14,109 bases of DNA from Candidatus Bathyarchaeota archaeon (lineage in GTDB: Archaea > Thermoproteota > Bathyarchaeia > Bathyarchaeales > Bathyarchaeaceae), in the NCBI GenBank assembly GCA_026014605.1, contig JAOZIC010000198.1:1-14109 (forward strand), given 5' to 3'. Of the stretch, positions 6,799-14,045 are shown one piece after another. How positions within the stretch are numbered: the first letter of the stretch is position 1; each line of letters begins with the position of its first letter. The notes below the pieces were generated by a model. That model was not told the origin of the DNA. It saw nothing but the letters and a program-made list of their open reading frames with translations, and searched no databases. Position numbers and translations under genes: made by a program.

Positions 6799-7168
6799 TT
6801 GTTCCTCTCCTAGTTACAAATTTAATTTCGTACGCAGAATCCGCATCCCAACTGCAGGTAACATTCAACCATCCATGTTTGTTGGGCTCCAACGCAAGCG
6901 GTGTATAAGATTGCTGGGTCTGGTCAACATACACTGCGTCTACGTTGACTGCAACTTTGCCCACGTTCCTGACATACAACGAAATCTGGTTTGAGGTAAA
7001 CCAAACGTCTTCAACAATAAGGCGTTCGCCCATGTTGTCGTGCAACCCATCTGTGATGACATAGGTTGCACCAATGGCAATAGACATACCCGCAACTGCG
7101 ATTACAGTCAGCAGTAGACTGCTCAACACGGGAGTAATTCCCCTTCGGTTACGTCTTATTCGCCTCAT
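6767..7168 (-). CDS. Small archaeal type IV pilin (133 aa)
   Basis: Probable major or minor filament subunit. MRRIRRNRRG (1-10) is a basic class III leader; ITPVLSSLLLTVIAVAGMSIAIGATYVI (11-38) is the hydrophobic assembly helix typical of the archaeal type IV pilin N-terminal domain. A prepilin peptidase would cut after Gly10. The rest (50-133) is a compact beta head: IVEDVWF, QISLYVRNVG, VNVDAVYVDQT and the closing EIKFVTRRGTIVVDYY. I start it at ATG 7168, not at the in-frame ATG at 7210. The longer form would put 14 residues before the basic leader and overlap the preceding gene, whereas 7168 leaves an eight-base gap. It is the fourth gene of the pilus operon. Its codons for TRRGT hold the ribosome binding site of the next gene, and its stop lies inside that gene. 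Confidence 0.85.
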   Translation of the reverse strand: MRRIRRNRRGITPVLSSLLLTVIAVAGMSIAIGATYVITDGLHDNMGERLIVEDVWFTSNQISLYVRNVGKVAVNVDAVYVDQTQQSYTPLALEPNKHGWLNVTCSWDADSAYEIKFVTRRGTIVVDYYLSPV

Positions 7169-7176
7169 TTGTTTGG

Positions 7177-7992
7177 TTACACCACAAATTTGAACGCCAG
7201 ATACCCGCATATCAGCAGGATAACGCTGTGTTTTAGACCTCCGCCAACGGTTCCTTCACCCATTTTGCCTGCTACAAGTCCTCCAAAGAATGCTTGGATG
7301 CTGCTCATGTGGAAAAATATACTTCTTGCTTCGTTTGGTGGCATTAGTTCGAATTGGCTGATTTCAAATTCTATTATGTCTACAAAGAAAGACTTGAACA
7401 ACATGATTATAGTGAACAGGAAAACAAAGAACGCCACGTAAATGATTGCGATATATGGTCTGGTCTGGGTTTTTCGTTCATCGTCAAAGCTCAGGGTTGC
7501 TTGAACAAACTCTTCGAGTGGCTCAAAGACTTTTTCGACTTTTCCGCCTGACCGCTGGGCTTCTAGAATCAAAGGAATTGTTTGCCGCATAAGGGCGGTG
7601 TCAACGCGTTTACCCATCGATTGAAGTGCTTCGTCGAAGGGTACTCCCCAGCTCATCTGTGCAACCATTTTTTGCAGTTCTTTGGTCATTGCCCCGTATT
7701 GGCGTTTAGAGGCTTCTTCCAATGCCTGCGGCAGTGTCATTCCGCTTTTTTGGGCTTGTACTATGCTTCGGAACAGGTCGGGCAGGTGTTTGTCTACTGA
7801 CCGTTTCCAGCGGTAGTCGATGTAGTCTAATACTGCGGGAGGAAAAACCGTGAGCACAACCGCCAACAAGATGTACTCGTCAAACAACTGGTTGCCCATA
7901 AGCCGAAGCACTGCAGTTACGCAGATAGTTACCCCTACGGCAGCCGAGACAATCCATGCGGTTTTCTTTTCCCATGTTTCTATTTTTGGCAT
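7177..7992 (-). CDS. Pilus assembly platform protein, T2SSF/TadC-like (second of pair)
   Basis: Integral-membrane platform protein of an archaeal type IV pilus machine (271 aa), expected to sit in the cytoplasmic membrane over the ATPase and transmit its motion to the growing filament. Two helices at about 12-31 and 39-58 are followed by a cytoplasmic T2SSF-type helical domain (about 68-170) with the family-like pattern LPDLFRSIVQAQKSGMTLPQAL (spanning 70-91) and IPLILEAQRSGGKVEKVFEPL (139-159). Further helices lie at about 178-201, 228-245 and 253-271. The protein ends almost inside the last helix. The ATG at 7992 follows an excellent GAGGTGA that overlaps the stop of the preceding platform gene, four bases away. 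Together with the upstream gene it forms the two-protein platform seen in Tad-like systems (TadB plus TadC) and several archaeal pili. Confidence 0.85.
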   Translation of the reverse strand: MPKIETWEKKTAWIVSAAVGVTICVTAVLRLMGNQLFDEYILLAVVLTVFPPAVLDYIDYRWKRSVDKHLPDLFRSIVQAQKSGMTLPQALEEASKRQYGAMTKELQKMVAQMSWGVPFDEALQSMGKRVDTALMRQTIPLILEAQRSGGKVEKVFEPLEEFVQATLSFDDERKTQTRPYIAIIYVAFFVFLFTIIMLFKSFFVDIIEFEISQFELMPPNEARSIFFHMSSIQAFFGGLVAGKMGEGTVGGGLKHSVILLICGYLAFKFVV

Positions 7993-7996
7993 ATAT

Positions 7997-8998
7997 TCAC
8001 CTCTTTGGGGAAATCATGTCTATTACAATCAAGAATATGGTAGAGCCGATTGGCAAACCAATGTAAGTTAACAACTGCAAAAGCAGGCGCGAGTCTAGGG
8101 AACCAAATCCTCCGCCGCCAAGCATTGCCATAACTGCGAGCATAACTACAAAGATTAACGAACCCGCAACCATCAAGGTGACGTAGAACTCTGCCAATAC
8201 AGAAAGGCTGTCACTGAAACGTTTGAGTGATAGCTGTTTTAGTTTCATGTATTGTTGAGAACGGTTTCGCAGATACTTTACCAAGCTTCCTCCCGAGTGA
8301 ACAACAGAAATAAAGCCCTCAACCAGTTCTTTGAAGTGTTCAGAGGGTGTTCGTTTCGAAGTGGTTTCCAACGCGGAAATAACGTCAAAACCGAACAGTT
8401 CAACGTTTCTAACTACGTCTTTTGCCACATCAGTAACTGCTAACGACCCGTCAACCTGTGCCAAAGACCTCCAAATAAAGTCCGGAGGCACTCCCGCACC
8501 TGCAAGTATGGACATGTATCCTGCAGTGAAGGTCAAATCGTCGTTTAGGGCGCGTTTTAGGCTGTCGGCTTTGTAGCCGGGGTACGCATAAAAACCGATT
8601 ACAGTTACTGCGGCGCCGAGCATGCTTATTCCTAAGCCAAAAAGAAGCGACAAAACCAACGAAAGATTAACAACAAAATAGAGAACCGTTGGAACAACCA
8701 TCATTACTGCGGTGAACACAAGCAAACTTGTCAGAATTGCGGTGCTCACATACGCCTTGAAGTTTAGTTTCATTCCAGACTTTTTTATGCTGCCGTCTAG
8801 GTCATTGAATAACGGAAACAGTTTAGCTGATTTTGCTCCAACCAACTGATACGCAAAAACTTGAGGCTTACTCTTGCCCAACCGAAAACCTTCAGCTAAA
8901 CGGGAAGGCTCACTTTTTTCTGAAGATTTCTTTTCAGAACCACCTTTCAGGCGGTAATAAAACGTCTTAAGCGACTTTCGTAAGTTGGTTGCGTTCAT
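7997..8998 (-). CDS. Pilus assembly platform protein, T2SSF/TadC-like (first of pair)
   Basis: Partner platform protein (333 aa). A long, charged, cytoplasmic N-terminus (1-80, with a Ser/Lys/Glu-rich stretch at 21-33) precedes two helices (about 84-110 and 112-139). The T2SSF-like helical domain at about 150-265 contains TAGYMSILAGAGVPPDFIW (158-176) and FISVVHSGGSLVKYLRNRS (229-247), with the small-residue-plus-Gly turns typical of the family. Two more helices follow (270-295 and 305-328), separated by LGGGGFGSLDS. The start ATG (8998) overlaps the stop of the ATPase gene as ATGA, so the ATPase and this protein are translationally coupled, as expected for motor and platform in fixed ratio. 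No peptidase motif is present. Confidence 0.87.
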   Translation of the reverse strand: MNATNLRKSLKTFYYRLKGGSEKKSSEKSEPSRLAEGFRLGKSKPQVFAYQLVGAKSAKLFPLFNDLDGSIKKSGMKLNFKAYVSTAILTSLLVFTAVMMVVPTVLYFVVNLSLVLSLLFGLGISMLGAAVTVIGFYAYPGYKADSLKRALNDDLTFTAGYMSILAGAGVPPDFIWRSLAQVDGSLAVTDVAKDVVRNVELFGFDVISALETTSKRTPSEHFKELVEGFISVVHSGGSLVKYLRNRSQQYMKLKQLSLKRFSDSLSVLAEFYVTLMVAGSLIFVVMLAVMAMLGGGGFGSLDSRLLLQLLTYIGLPIGSTIFLIVIDMISPKR

Positions 8999-10512
8999 GA
9001 CGTTCCCAACCTAGCGTTTCTGAACACCCGCAACGGGTCCGCGTAGTAATCTCTGATTACTTTAACAACATCACCATATTGGCGGATTCCACTTTTCACC
9101 ATCCAATCCAAAACGGTTTTACGTTTGTAAAGCTCGTCTTCTACCTCTTTCTCGGTCATCCCCTTCCGGTTCATTTTGTCCTCCAAAAGGTAGCTTTTGC
9201 CAGAATACACGAACTTGTCGTTTCTTGCGTCCCAGCGGTAAACTTCGTGGGTTATCAGCTCCTTGGTTTTGGGGTCTAAACCAACAATTTCCGTAACCGA
9301 CCTTGTTCTTCGCACAGGTTTTCCGTCAACCTCAGTACGCAACTGCACAGGAATGGCGTTAATCATAGTCAACAATGGTCGTGGAATGTTCATTGGCTCT
9401 GACTCTAAACGGTGAATAACTGAACTTGCGGACTCGCCGTGGATTGTACCCATACCAAGGTGTCCAGTAGCCATAGCCTGAAACAGGGTGTACGCTTCTT
9501 CACCTCGAACTTCACCTACTATAAGGTAGTCGGGTCGTTGTCGGACGGCTGCCTTTAGTAGGTCAAACAAGGTTACGCTGCCAGTTTCTGTGTCGGCGTG
9601 ACCAAAACTTGTTCGTGCAACGGATGGAATCCAGTTTTCGTGAGGCAGATTCAGTTCTGCGGTGTCTTCGACACTTACCAGTTTTAGTCCAGGTTTGATG
9701 AACATGGAAAAACAGTTGAGTATGGTTGTTTTTCCTGCGGCAACTCCTCCTGCAACCAGAAACGATGCCCTGTTTTCGATAGCATACCAAAAATACGCAG
9801 CCATTTCAGACGAAAGCGTGCCAAGCGAAATCAGGTCAGATATTGTAAGCGGGTCAACACGGAAGCGCCGTATGGTAAAGGTGGAGCCTCTTCGTGTGAT
9901 TTCGTTGCCGTAGGTCATTTGAATTCGGCTACCGTCGGGTAAAGACGCATCAAGTATCGGTATTGCTAGGGAGATGTTCTTTTTTGCCAAGTATGCAAGG
10001 CGGACGATAAACGAGTTTAATTCTGTACCAGTTTCGAAAACGATGTTAGTTGGCAAAGATTCGTAGTCACGGTGCCAAACATAGATGGGAATGTTTTCTC
10101 CATCTGCCGAGATATCTTCGATTAGCTGGTCTTTCATCAGTGGGTCGATTTTTCCGTAACCCAAAAAGTCGCGTACAATATAGTACATGAACTTGTCTAC
10201 CGAGTCGTCGTCTATTTTTATGCGGTAGTCTTTGATGATTTCAAGAATTTTGGATTTAAGGTACTCTTCAGCCTGTTTGCGTGTCCCTATTTCTTTGAGG
10301 TTCACGTCGATTTCTTCAACAAGGATGCCTTTGATTTCTTTTAGTTGCTGTTCTTCTTCATCAAGCAGTGTGGGTTCGATTACTTCGTACTTGATTTGAT
10401 GTGTTTTTGGGTCAGTTACAACAGCGGCATATACGTAGGGCTCGTCAATCGGGTATACCTCGCGGAAGACTGAGGCTCTTTTTCCGATAACTTGTTTTGA
10501 GTTCGTTGTCAT
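8995..10512 (-). CDS. Type II/IV secretion (TadA/VirB11-type) pilus assembly ATPase
   Basis: Cytoplasmic hexameric ATPase (505 aa) that powers pilin polymerisation. The N-terminal domain (about 1-230) has the family features FLGYGKIDPLMKD (116-128), EDISADGENIPIYV (132-145), LDASLPDGSRIQM (187-199) and FTIRRF (212-217). The motor domain has Walker A GGVAAGKT (255-262), Asp box SVEDTAEL (280-287), Walker B LIVGEVRGEEA (330-340) and His box GHLGMGTIHGESASSVIHRL (350-369), all intact. The C-terminal 95 residues are a lineage-style extension. It starts at ATG 10512 with GAGG about six bases upstream. As first gene of the operon it follows an intergenic region holding a TATA-like box and two dyads. 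The family includes assembly, retraction and archaellum motors; no second ATPase is nearby, so assembly is the default reading. It is not FlaI/ArlI by context, since no archaellum genes accompany it. Confidence 0.93.
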   Translation of the reverse strand: MTTNSKQVIGKRASVFREVYPIDEPYVYAAVVTDPKTHQIKYEVIEPTLLDEEEQQLKEIKGILVEEIDVNLKEIGTRKQAEEYLKSKILEIIKDYRIKIDDDSVDKFMYYIVRDFLGYGKIDPLMKDQLIEDISADGENIPIYVWHRDYESLPTNIVFETGTELNSFIVRLAYLAKKNISLAIPILDASLPDGSRIQMTYGNEITRRGSTFTIRRFRVDPLTISDLISLGTLSSEMAAYFWYAIENRASFLVAGGVAAGKTTILNCFSMFIKPGLKLVSVEDTAELNLPHENWIPSVARTSFGHADTETGSVTLFDLLKAAVRQRPDYLIVGEVRGEEAYTLFQAMATGHLGMGTIHGESASSVIHRLESEPMNIPRPLLTMINAIPVQLRTEVDGKPVRRTRSVTEIVGLDPKTKELITHEVYRWDARNDKFVYSGKSYLLEDKMNRKGMTEKEVEDELYKRKTVLDWMVKSGIRQYGDVVKVIRDYYADPLRVFRNARLGTS

Positions 10513-10646
10513 TTAGCCCTCACATTTGCTTTGATTTTCAGTTAATCCACTGGGTAACTGATTGGTTAGACTGGTGTACGGGTTCCCTACAAAAATCTAG
10601 GGCATCTTAAGACTTAATAAAATCTATGGATTTTGAATCACTGAAC
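10513..10646 (-). promoter_or_regulatory. Leader and promoter region of the pilus operon
   Basis: A TATA-like box (TTTTATTAA on the minus strand, 10613-10621) predicts transcription from about 10590 and a leader near 80 bases. Two dyads lie downstream of it: CCCTA/TAGGG (10585-10589 and 10598-10602) close to the predicted transcription start, and CAGTTA/TAACTG (10539-10544 and 10555-10560) about 27 bases before the start codon. Either could be an operator or a leader hairpin. Confidence 0.35.
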
Positions 10647-10661
10647 AAAAAACCAAAAAAA
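10647..10661 (-). terminator. U-rich terminator behind infB
   Basis: On the minus strand T7-GG-T6 begins two bases after the infB stop codon (10664-10666). This is a standard archaeal oligo-U terminator and separates the translation cluster from the pilus operon. Confidence 0.55.
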
Positions 10662-10663
10662 GG

Positions 10664-12442
10664 CTAAACACCCCAAAAGGGCGACTCTTTACGCATAATC
10701 TGGATGTACTCTTTTAGAGCTTCTACCTCTTCTGCGGTTAAACGGTCCTCAAACTTAGACAACAAAACCCGCGCATGGTCCTCAGGAACACGGACATAAA
10801 ATGTCTCGCCTTCGTGAATGTGGCGACCAACAATTGCCTTACCCAAAGAAACAGCAACCTGCGCGCCAACATCAGCCTGCGATGCAGCTTTGCCTTTGTC
10901 TTGAATCTGCAAAATTTCTCCGATTGGGCGTCCGTCTTCTTTGGTTAATACCTGTTTTGGGCGTATTTTTCCAGCCAAAACTTCAACACCAACAACCGCA
11001 GGCTTAGCTTTACGGAACACATATCCGGGCAAAAACGTTACTTTGGCGGGTTTAACTAGGCGGTTGAATTCTTCGCCGAGCCTTGCTTCATCTTCTTGTT
11101 TAAGCCAAGCAAGATACTTGTCGATTAGGCTGTAGATGGTTTTTTCGTTAAAAATAGGAACGTTACGGTTCCGTGCTTCTTCTTCAGCGTCTGGCAAAAC
11201 CCTAACATTAAACGCCAAAATAACGCCATGCAACGGCTCATTTTCCTTTACAATCGACGCCTCAGTAACATCGCGTCTGGACACGTCGCCAACGTCGGCT
11301 ACTTTTATTGGAACTTCGTTTCGTTTGAGGCTGTCTGCAATTGCTTCCAATGAACCCAAAGCATCAGTTTTCAAAACAACGCCGTCCAAGTCGGTGTCAA
11401 TCTTGATTTGCTGAACCTCTTCTGAAACCAGTTGCACATACTCGTCTAGGCGCTCCTGAGAAGGAACAGAATACAAAGGCGCACCAGCCAAGGTGTCTTC
11501 AAGGTTTGGTGCAGCAATTTTTACTCCCGCAGCAGCGGAAACAGAGTCTACGGAACTGAATTTGTCTCGTGGGTCTCTGATTTCGTCTAAAGGTTTAGGC
11601 AAGAAAACAGCGCGGATGGTAGTTACAATCGGCTTTTCCTTTGCACCAACAACAATCAGGTCACCTTTTTTCAGGGTTCCGTCGTAAATGATAACGTTGG
11701 CAGTAATACCCAGTCCAGGTTCTTCTTTTACTTCCAGTACGGTTCCTTTTGCTGGACCTTCAGTTGTTTTAAGCCGTTTTTGCAGATACTGCTGAGTCAA
11801 ACCGGTAAGAACCGCCAAAAGCTCAGGAATACCCTCACCAGACATTGCACTTGTTGGGACGATTGCGATTGTTTGGGTGAAGTCTTTTACGTTGTTGAAT
11901 TTGTCTGTTTTAAAACCAAGCCGCGAGAATGTTCCCATAATTCGGTACAGGTTTTCGTCCAGTGCCTGCTGAACGAAGGGGTCTTGGCTGTTGTAGGACG
12001 CAAAAAAGGTTTCACCGGGCTTTGGTTTCCATCCGGGTACGCGGTCAATCTTGTTTGCGGCAACAAGGAATGGTGTTTTCTTTTCTTTGAGTATGTCAAG
12101 GCACTCGTAAGTTTGTGCTTCAAATCCCCGTATAACGTCAACAACCAAAATGGCGATGTCCGCAACTGCGCCGCCTCGTTTTCTTAGGTTCACAAACGCT
12201 TCGTGTCCAGGAGTGTCGATAACCAAGAGCCCTGGAAGTTGGACATCTTTTTTGAGTCCCTTAAACAGTGGTCCACAAATTTTTGCAAGTGTTTCTACTG
12301 GAAAGTAGCTTGCGCCGATGTGTTGGGTGATTCCTCCGACTTCGCGGTCTTGGACACTGCTTTTTCTGATTTTGTCTAGCAGTTTTGTTTTTCCTGCGTC
12401 GATGTGACCTAATACAGAAACGATGGGTTGTCGTATTGGCAA
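10664..12442 (-). CDS. infB: Translation initiation factor IF5B (aIF5B)
   Basis: GTPase that promotes ribosomal subunit joining and initiator tRNA accommodation (592 aa, usual for archaea, which lack the long bacterial/eukaryotic N-terminal region). G motifs: G1 GHIDAGKT (12-19), GGIT in switch I (36-39), G3 DTPGH (76-80), G4 NKID (130-133), G5 SAMSGEG (198-204). Domains II (about 220-330), III and the C-terminal domain IV follow, with GKAIVGRHIHEGETFYV near 535-551. The G1 loop and the following KLLDKIR and HIGASYFP resemble eukaryotic eIF5B more than bacterial IF2. The start is TTG at 12442, decided by the family opening (IRQPIVSVLGH) and a GAGG nine bases upstream. It lies 88 bases downstream of adk with its own possible TATA box, so it may be transcribed both with the ribosomal genes and alone. 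Confidence 0.96.
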   Translation of the reverse strand: MPIRQPIVSVLGHIDAGKTKLLDKIRKSSVQDREVGGITQHIGASYFPVETLAKICGPLFKGLKKDVQLPGLLVIDTPGHEAFVNLRKRGGAVADIAILVVDVIRGFEAQTYECLDILKEKKTPFLVAANKIDRVPGWKPKPGETFFASYNSQDPFVQQALDENLYRIMGTFSRLGFKTDKFNNVKDFTQTIAIVPTSAMSGEGIPELLAVLTGLTQQYLQKRLKTTEGPAKGTVLEVKEEPGLGITANVIIYDGTLKKGDLIVVGAKEKPIVTTIRAVFLPKPLDEIRDPRDKFSSVDSVSAAAGVKIAAPNLEDTLAGAPLYSVPSQERLDEYVQLVSEEVQQIKIDTDLDGVVLKTDALGSLEAIADSLKRNEVPIKVADVGDVSRRDVTEASIVKENEPLHGVILAFNVRVLPDAEEEARNRNVPIFNEKTIYSLIDKYLAWLKQEDEARLGEEFNRLVKPAKVTFLPGYVFRKAKPAVVGVEVLAGKIRPKQVLTKEDGRPIGEILQIQDKGKAASQADVGAQVAVSLGKAIVGRHIHEGETFYVRVPEDHARVLLSKFEDRLTAEEVEALKEYIQIMRKESPFWGV

Positions 12443-12519
12443 GGGGATTTTCCTCTATTTAGTTTCAGTAAATGGTTGCTTTTTAGGTTATACTCTAAGG
12501 TTAGAACAAAAAAGTTGAG

Positions 12520-12527
12520 AAATATAG
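12520..12527 (-). promoter_or_regulatory. Possible internal TATA box for infB
   Basis: CTATATTT on the minus strand lies directly after the adk stop and about 80 bases before the infB start. Transcription would begin near 12495-12500. A T6 run at 12508-12513 lies between, so partial termination of the upstream message is also possible. Confidence 0.3.
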
Positions 12528-12530
12528 AAC

Positions 12531-13181
12531 CTAAACGAGTTTGTCGAGGTATTTGGCTACTTGAGCAATTATAGTGTCAACTTCGGCAATAGGATAGTTA
12601 GCGTCGATGTCAGCTACCAGACCTTTAGTTCGCAAATAGTCAGCAACGGGTTTTGTTTTCTGGCGGTAAACTTCCAACCTATTTTTTATAACATCAGGTT
12701 TTTCGTCTGAACGTTGAATAAGTTCGCCTTTACATTTGTCGCAGACGCCTTCAACTTTAGGTGGAATGTTTTTGACGTGGTAAATTGCTGCACATTTGCT
12801 GCAGGTTCTTCGTCCGCCGATTCTGGACATGATTTCTTCGTCTGGAGCCACAAAGTTCAGTGCTATGTCAACTTTTTTGAAGGTCATCATTGCTTCTGCT
12901 TGGGGAACGGTTCTTGGGTATCCGTCTAACAGGAACCCGTTTTTGCAGTCTGGCTCGTTTAGTCTGTCTTTGACCAGTTCAATGACTATATCGTCGGGTA
13001 CAAGTTCGCCGCTGGATACAATGCTTTTGATTCGTTTTCCTAGGGGTGTTTCGTTTTTTATGGCGTTGCGGAATAGGTCGCCTACAGAAATGTTTGGGAT
13101 ACTATATTTTTTAGAAAGAAGCCCAGCGTAGGTTCCTTTACCCACGCCCGGGGGACCAAGTAAAACTATGTTCAATGTCAT
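12531..13181 (-). CDS. adk: Adenylate kinase, long form with Cys4 zinc LID
   Basis: Converts ATP plus AMP to two ADP in the cytoplasm (216 aa). P-loop GPPGVGKGT (9-17), the NMP-binding region with ISVGDLFRNA (31-40), and DGYPRTVPQAEAM (86-98). The inserted LID (about 122-160) carries zinc ligands Cys127, Cys130, Cys147 and Cys150 in CSKC and CDKC, followed by the conserved RSDEKPDVIKNRL (157-169). This is the bacterial-style, zinc-stabilised long enzyme, also known in some archaea, not the short AdkA of many Thermoproteota. ATG at 13181 with GAGG eight bases upstream. It follows L24e by 47 bases and precedes infB, in the position where many archaea carry nucleoside diphosphate kinase. The match to the family is strong and all catalytic arginines expected in these motifs appear present. 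Confidence 0.95.
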   Translation of the reverse strand: MTLNIVLLGPPGVGKGTYAGLLSKKYSIPNISVGDLFRNAIKNETPLGKRIKSIVSSGELVPDDIVIELVKDRLNEPDCKNGFLLDGYPRTVPQAEAMMTFKKVDIALNFVAPDEEIMSRIGGRRTCSKCAAIYHVKNIPPKVEGVCDKCKGELIQRSDEKPDVIKNRLEVYRQKTKPVADYLRTKGLVADIDANYPIAEVDTIIAQVAKYLDKLV

Positions 13182-13228
13182 CTACACAGCCTCGCATTGG
13201 AATTTGAGTGTGAAGGACAAACTTTCGG

Positions 13229-13426
13229 TTATGCTCGTCCTTTCTCTTCTTTACCGAAGTATTTTGTCCACTTGACTTTACGAGAGTCACGTTTTAGAAT
13301 TATTGAACTTTTCTTGCACTTGCTAGAACAGAACCACAGAATTGTCCCGTCGTTCTTTACGTACATCATACCAGTTGCGGGCGGAAATTCGTGTCCGCAA
13401 AAGGAACAGTTTTTGGACTTTGGCAC
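13229..13426 (-). CDS. rpl24e: Ribosomal protein L24e (eL24)
   Basis: Zinc-ribbon protein of the large ribosomal subunit (65 aa, normal for archaea). The ligands are Cys7 and Cys10 (CSFC) and Cys33 and Cys37 (CSSKC). The family signature [13 protein letters not shown] follows the first pair, and the basic [13 protein letters not shown] (46-58) closes the protein. The start codon is GTG at 13426, six bases after a GGGG site; no ATG upstream fits. It lies 14 bases after the S28e stop in the L7Ae operon. All four zinc ligands are retained, whereas some archaeal paralogues of small ribosomal proteins have lost theirs. Confidence 0.95.
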   Translation of the reverse strand: MPKSKNCSFCGHEFPPATGMMYVKNDGTILWFCSSKCKKSSIILKRDSRKVKWTKYFGKEEKGRA

Positions 13427-13440
13427 AACAATCCCCTTTT

Positions 13441-13662
13441 TTATCTTCTAAGACGTTTTGCTTCGCGTTCAGTGTCTCGTAGAACAAGAATGTCGTTAGC
13501 CCGGACTGGACCTTTAACGTTTCGAGTTATGATGCGCCCTTTGTCTGGACCGTCAAGAACTCGGACCCTAACCTGAGTAATTTCGCCAGTAAGTCCGGTT
13601 CTACCTACAACCACGATGACTTCGGCGGGAACTAGCTCGTCAGGTGTCTCTTTCTTGCTCAT
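13441..13662 (-). CDS. rps28e: Ribosomal protein S28e (eS28)
   Basis: Small-subunit protein of the decoding side near the mRNA exit channel (73 aa). It forms an OB-like beta barrel: [20 protein letters not shown] (11-30) leads into the signature [20 protein letters not shown] (32-51) and ends with the family tail [10 protein letters not shown]. The ATG (13662) overlaps the L7Ae stop as ATGA, giving tight translational coupling. Archaea and eukaryotes have this protein; bacteria do not. Confidence 0.96.
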   Translation of the reverse strand: MSKKETPDELVPAEVIVVVGRTGLTGEITQVRVRVLDGPDKGRIITRNVKGPVRANDILVLRDTEREAKRLRR

Positions 13663-14045
13663 TCACTTGTGCCCTTCTGTTTAAGTTCCTCGATTCTTCC
13701 TGAAATTTCCTTTATCAAGGAAACTGCTTCTCCGACTTCGGCTATTGCAGCTGCAGCGGATGATACTTCGATTCCTGAGGAAACTCCAAGTTTTTCTCTG
13801 CTGGGTACAAACACGTAAGGAATTTTGCGTTCCTCACATAGTAATGGAAGATGAGCTACAACCTCTGGAGGGTCAACGTCTTCTGCGATGACTACGAGTT
13901 TTGCTACTCCTCTTTCTACTGCTTTTGTTGTTTCGTTTGTTCCAATTCTAACTGACCCTGATTGGTTGGCTATGCGCAGGGCTTCATAGGCTGCATCTGC
14001 CACCTCAGTGGGTACTTCAAATTTTGCATAAAATGGTTTTGACAT
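13659..14045 (-). CDS. rpl7ae: Ribosomal protein L7Ae (eL8), kink-turn RNA-binding protein
   Basis: Kink-turn binding protein (128 aa) of the large subunit, of box C/D and H/ACA guide RNPs and of RNase P in archaea. The RNA-binding motif [20 protein letters not shown] (35-54) and [20 protein letters not shown] (55-74) are intact. The last 20 residues form an extra helix rich in Glu and Lys. I start it at ATG 14045 (MSKPFYAKF), because GGTGAGG sits three bases upstream and this matches the family opening. A reading from TTG at 14066 would add seven residues and place the ribosome binding site inside the gene. First gene of L7Ae-S28e-L24e-adk-infB. The leader has a seven-pair inverted repeat that covers part of the ribosome binding site, which might serve autoregulation. 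Confidence 0.95.
   Translation of the reverse strand: MSKPFYAKFEVPTEVADAAYEALRIANQSGSVRIGTNETTKAVERGVAKLVVIAEDVDPPEVVAHLPLLCEERKIPYVFVPSREKLGVSSGIEVSSAAAAIAEVGEAVSLIKEISGRIEELKQKGTSE

Noticed and set aside
7169..7210. Longer N-terminus of the small pilin from the ATG at 7210
   Set aside because: It would overlap the platform gene and place 14 residues ahead of the basic class III leader; the ATG at 7168 fits pilins better.
8995..10512. Archaellum motor FlaI/ArlI
   Set aside because: No archaellin, ArlJ, ArlH or other archaellum genes accompany it, and two platform proteins are present where archaella use one.
10513..10663. Possible C/D-box guide RNA between infB and the pilus operon
   Set aside because: CTGA-like tetramers occur, but no paired RTGATGA/CTGA boxes at proper spacing on either strand.
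11136..12187. Several plus-strand open frames opposite infB
   Set aside because: Antisense to a well-matched aIF5B; composition is not protein-like and no separate promoter is seen.
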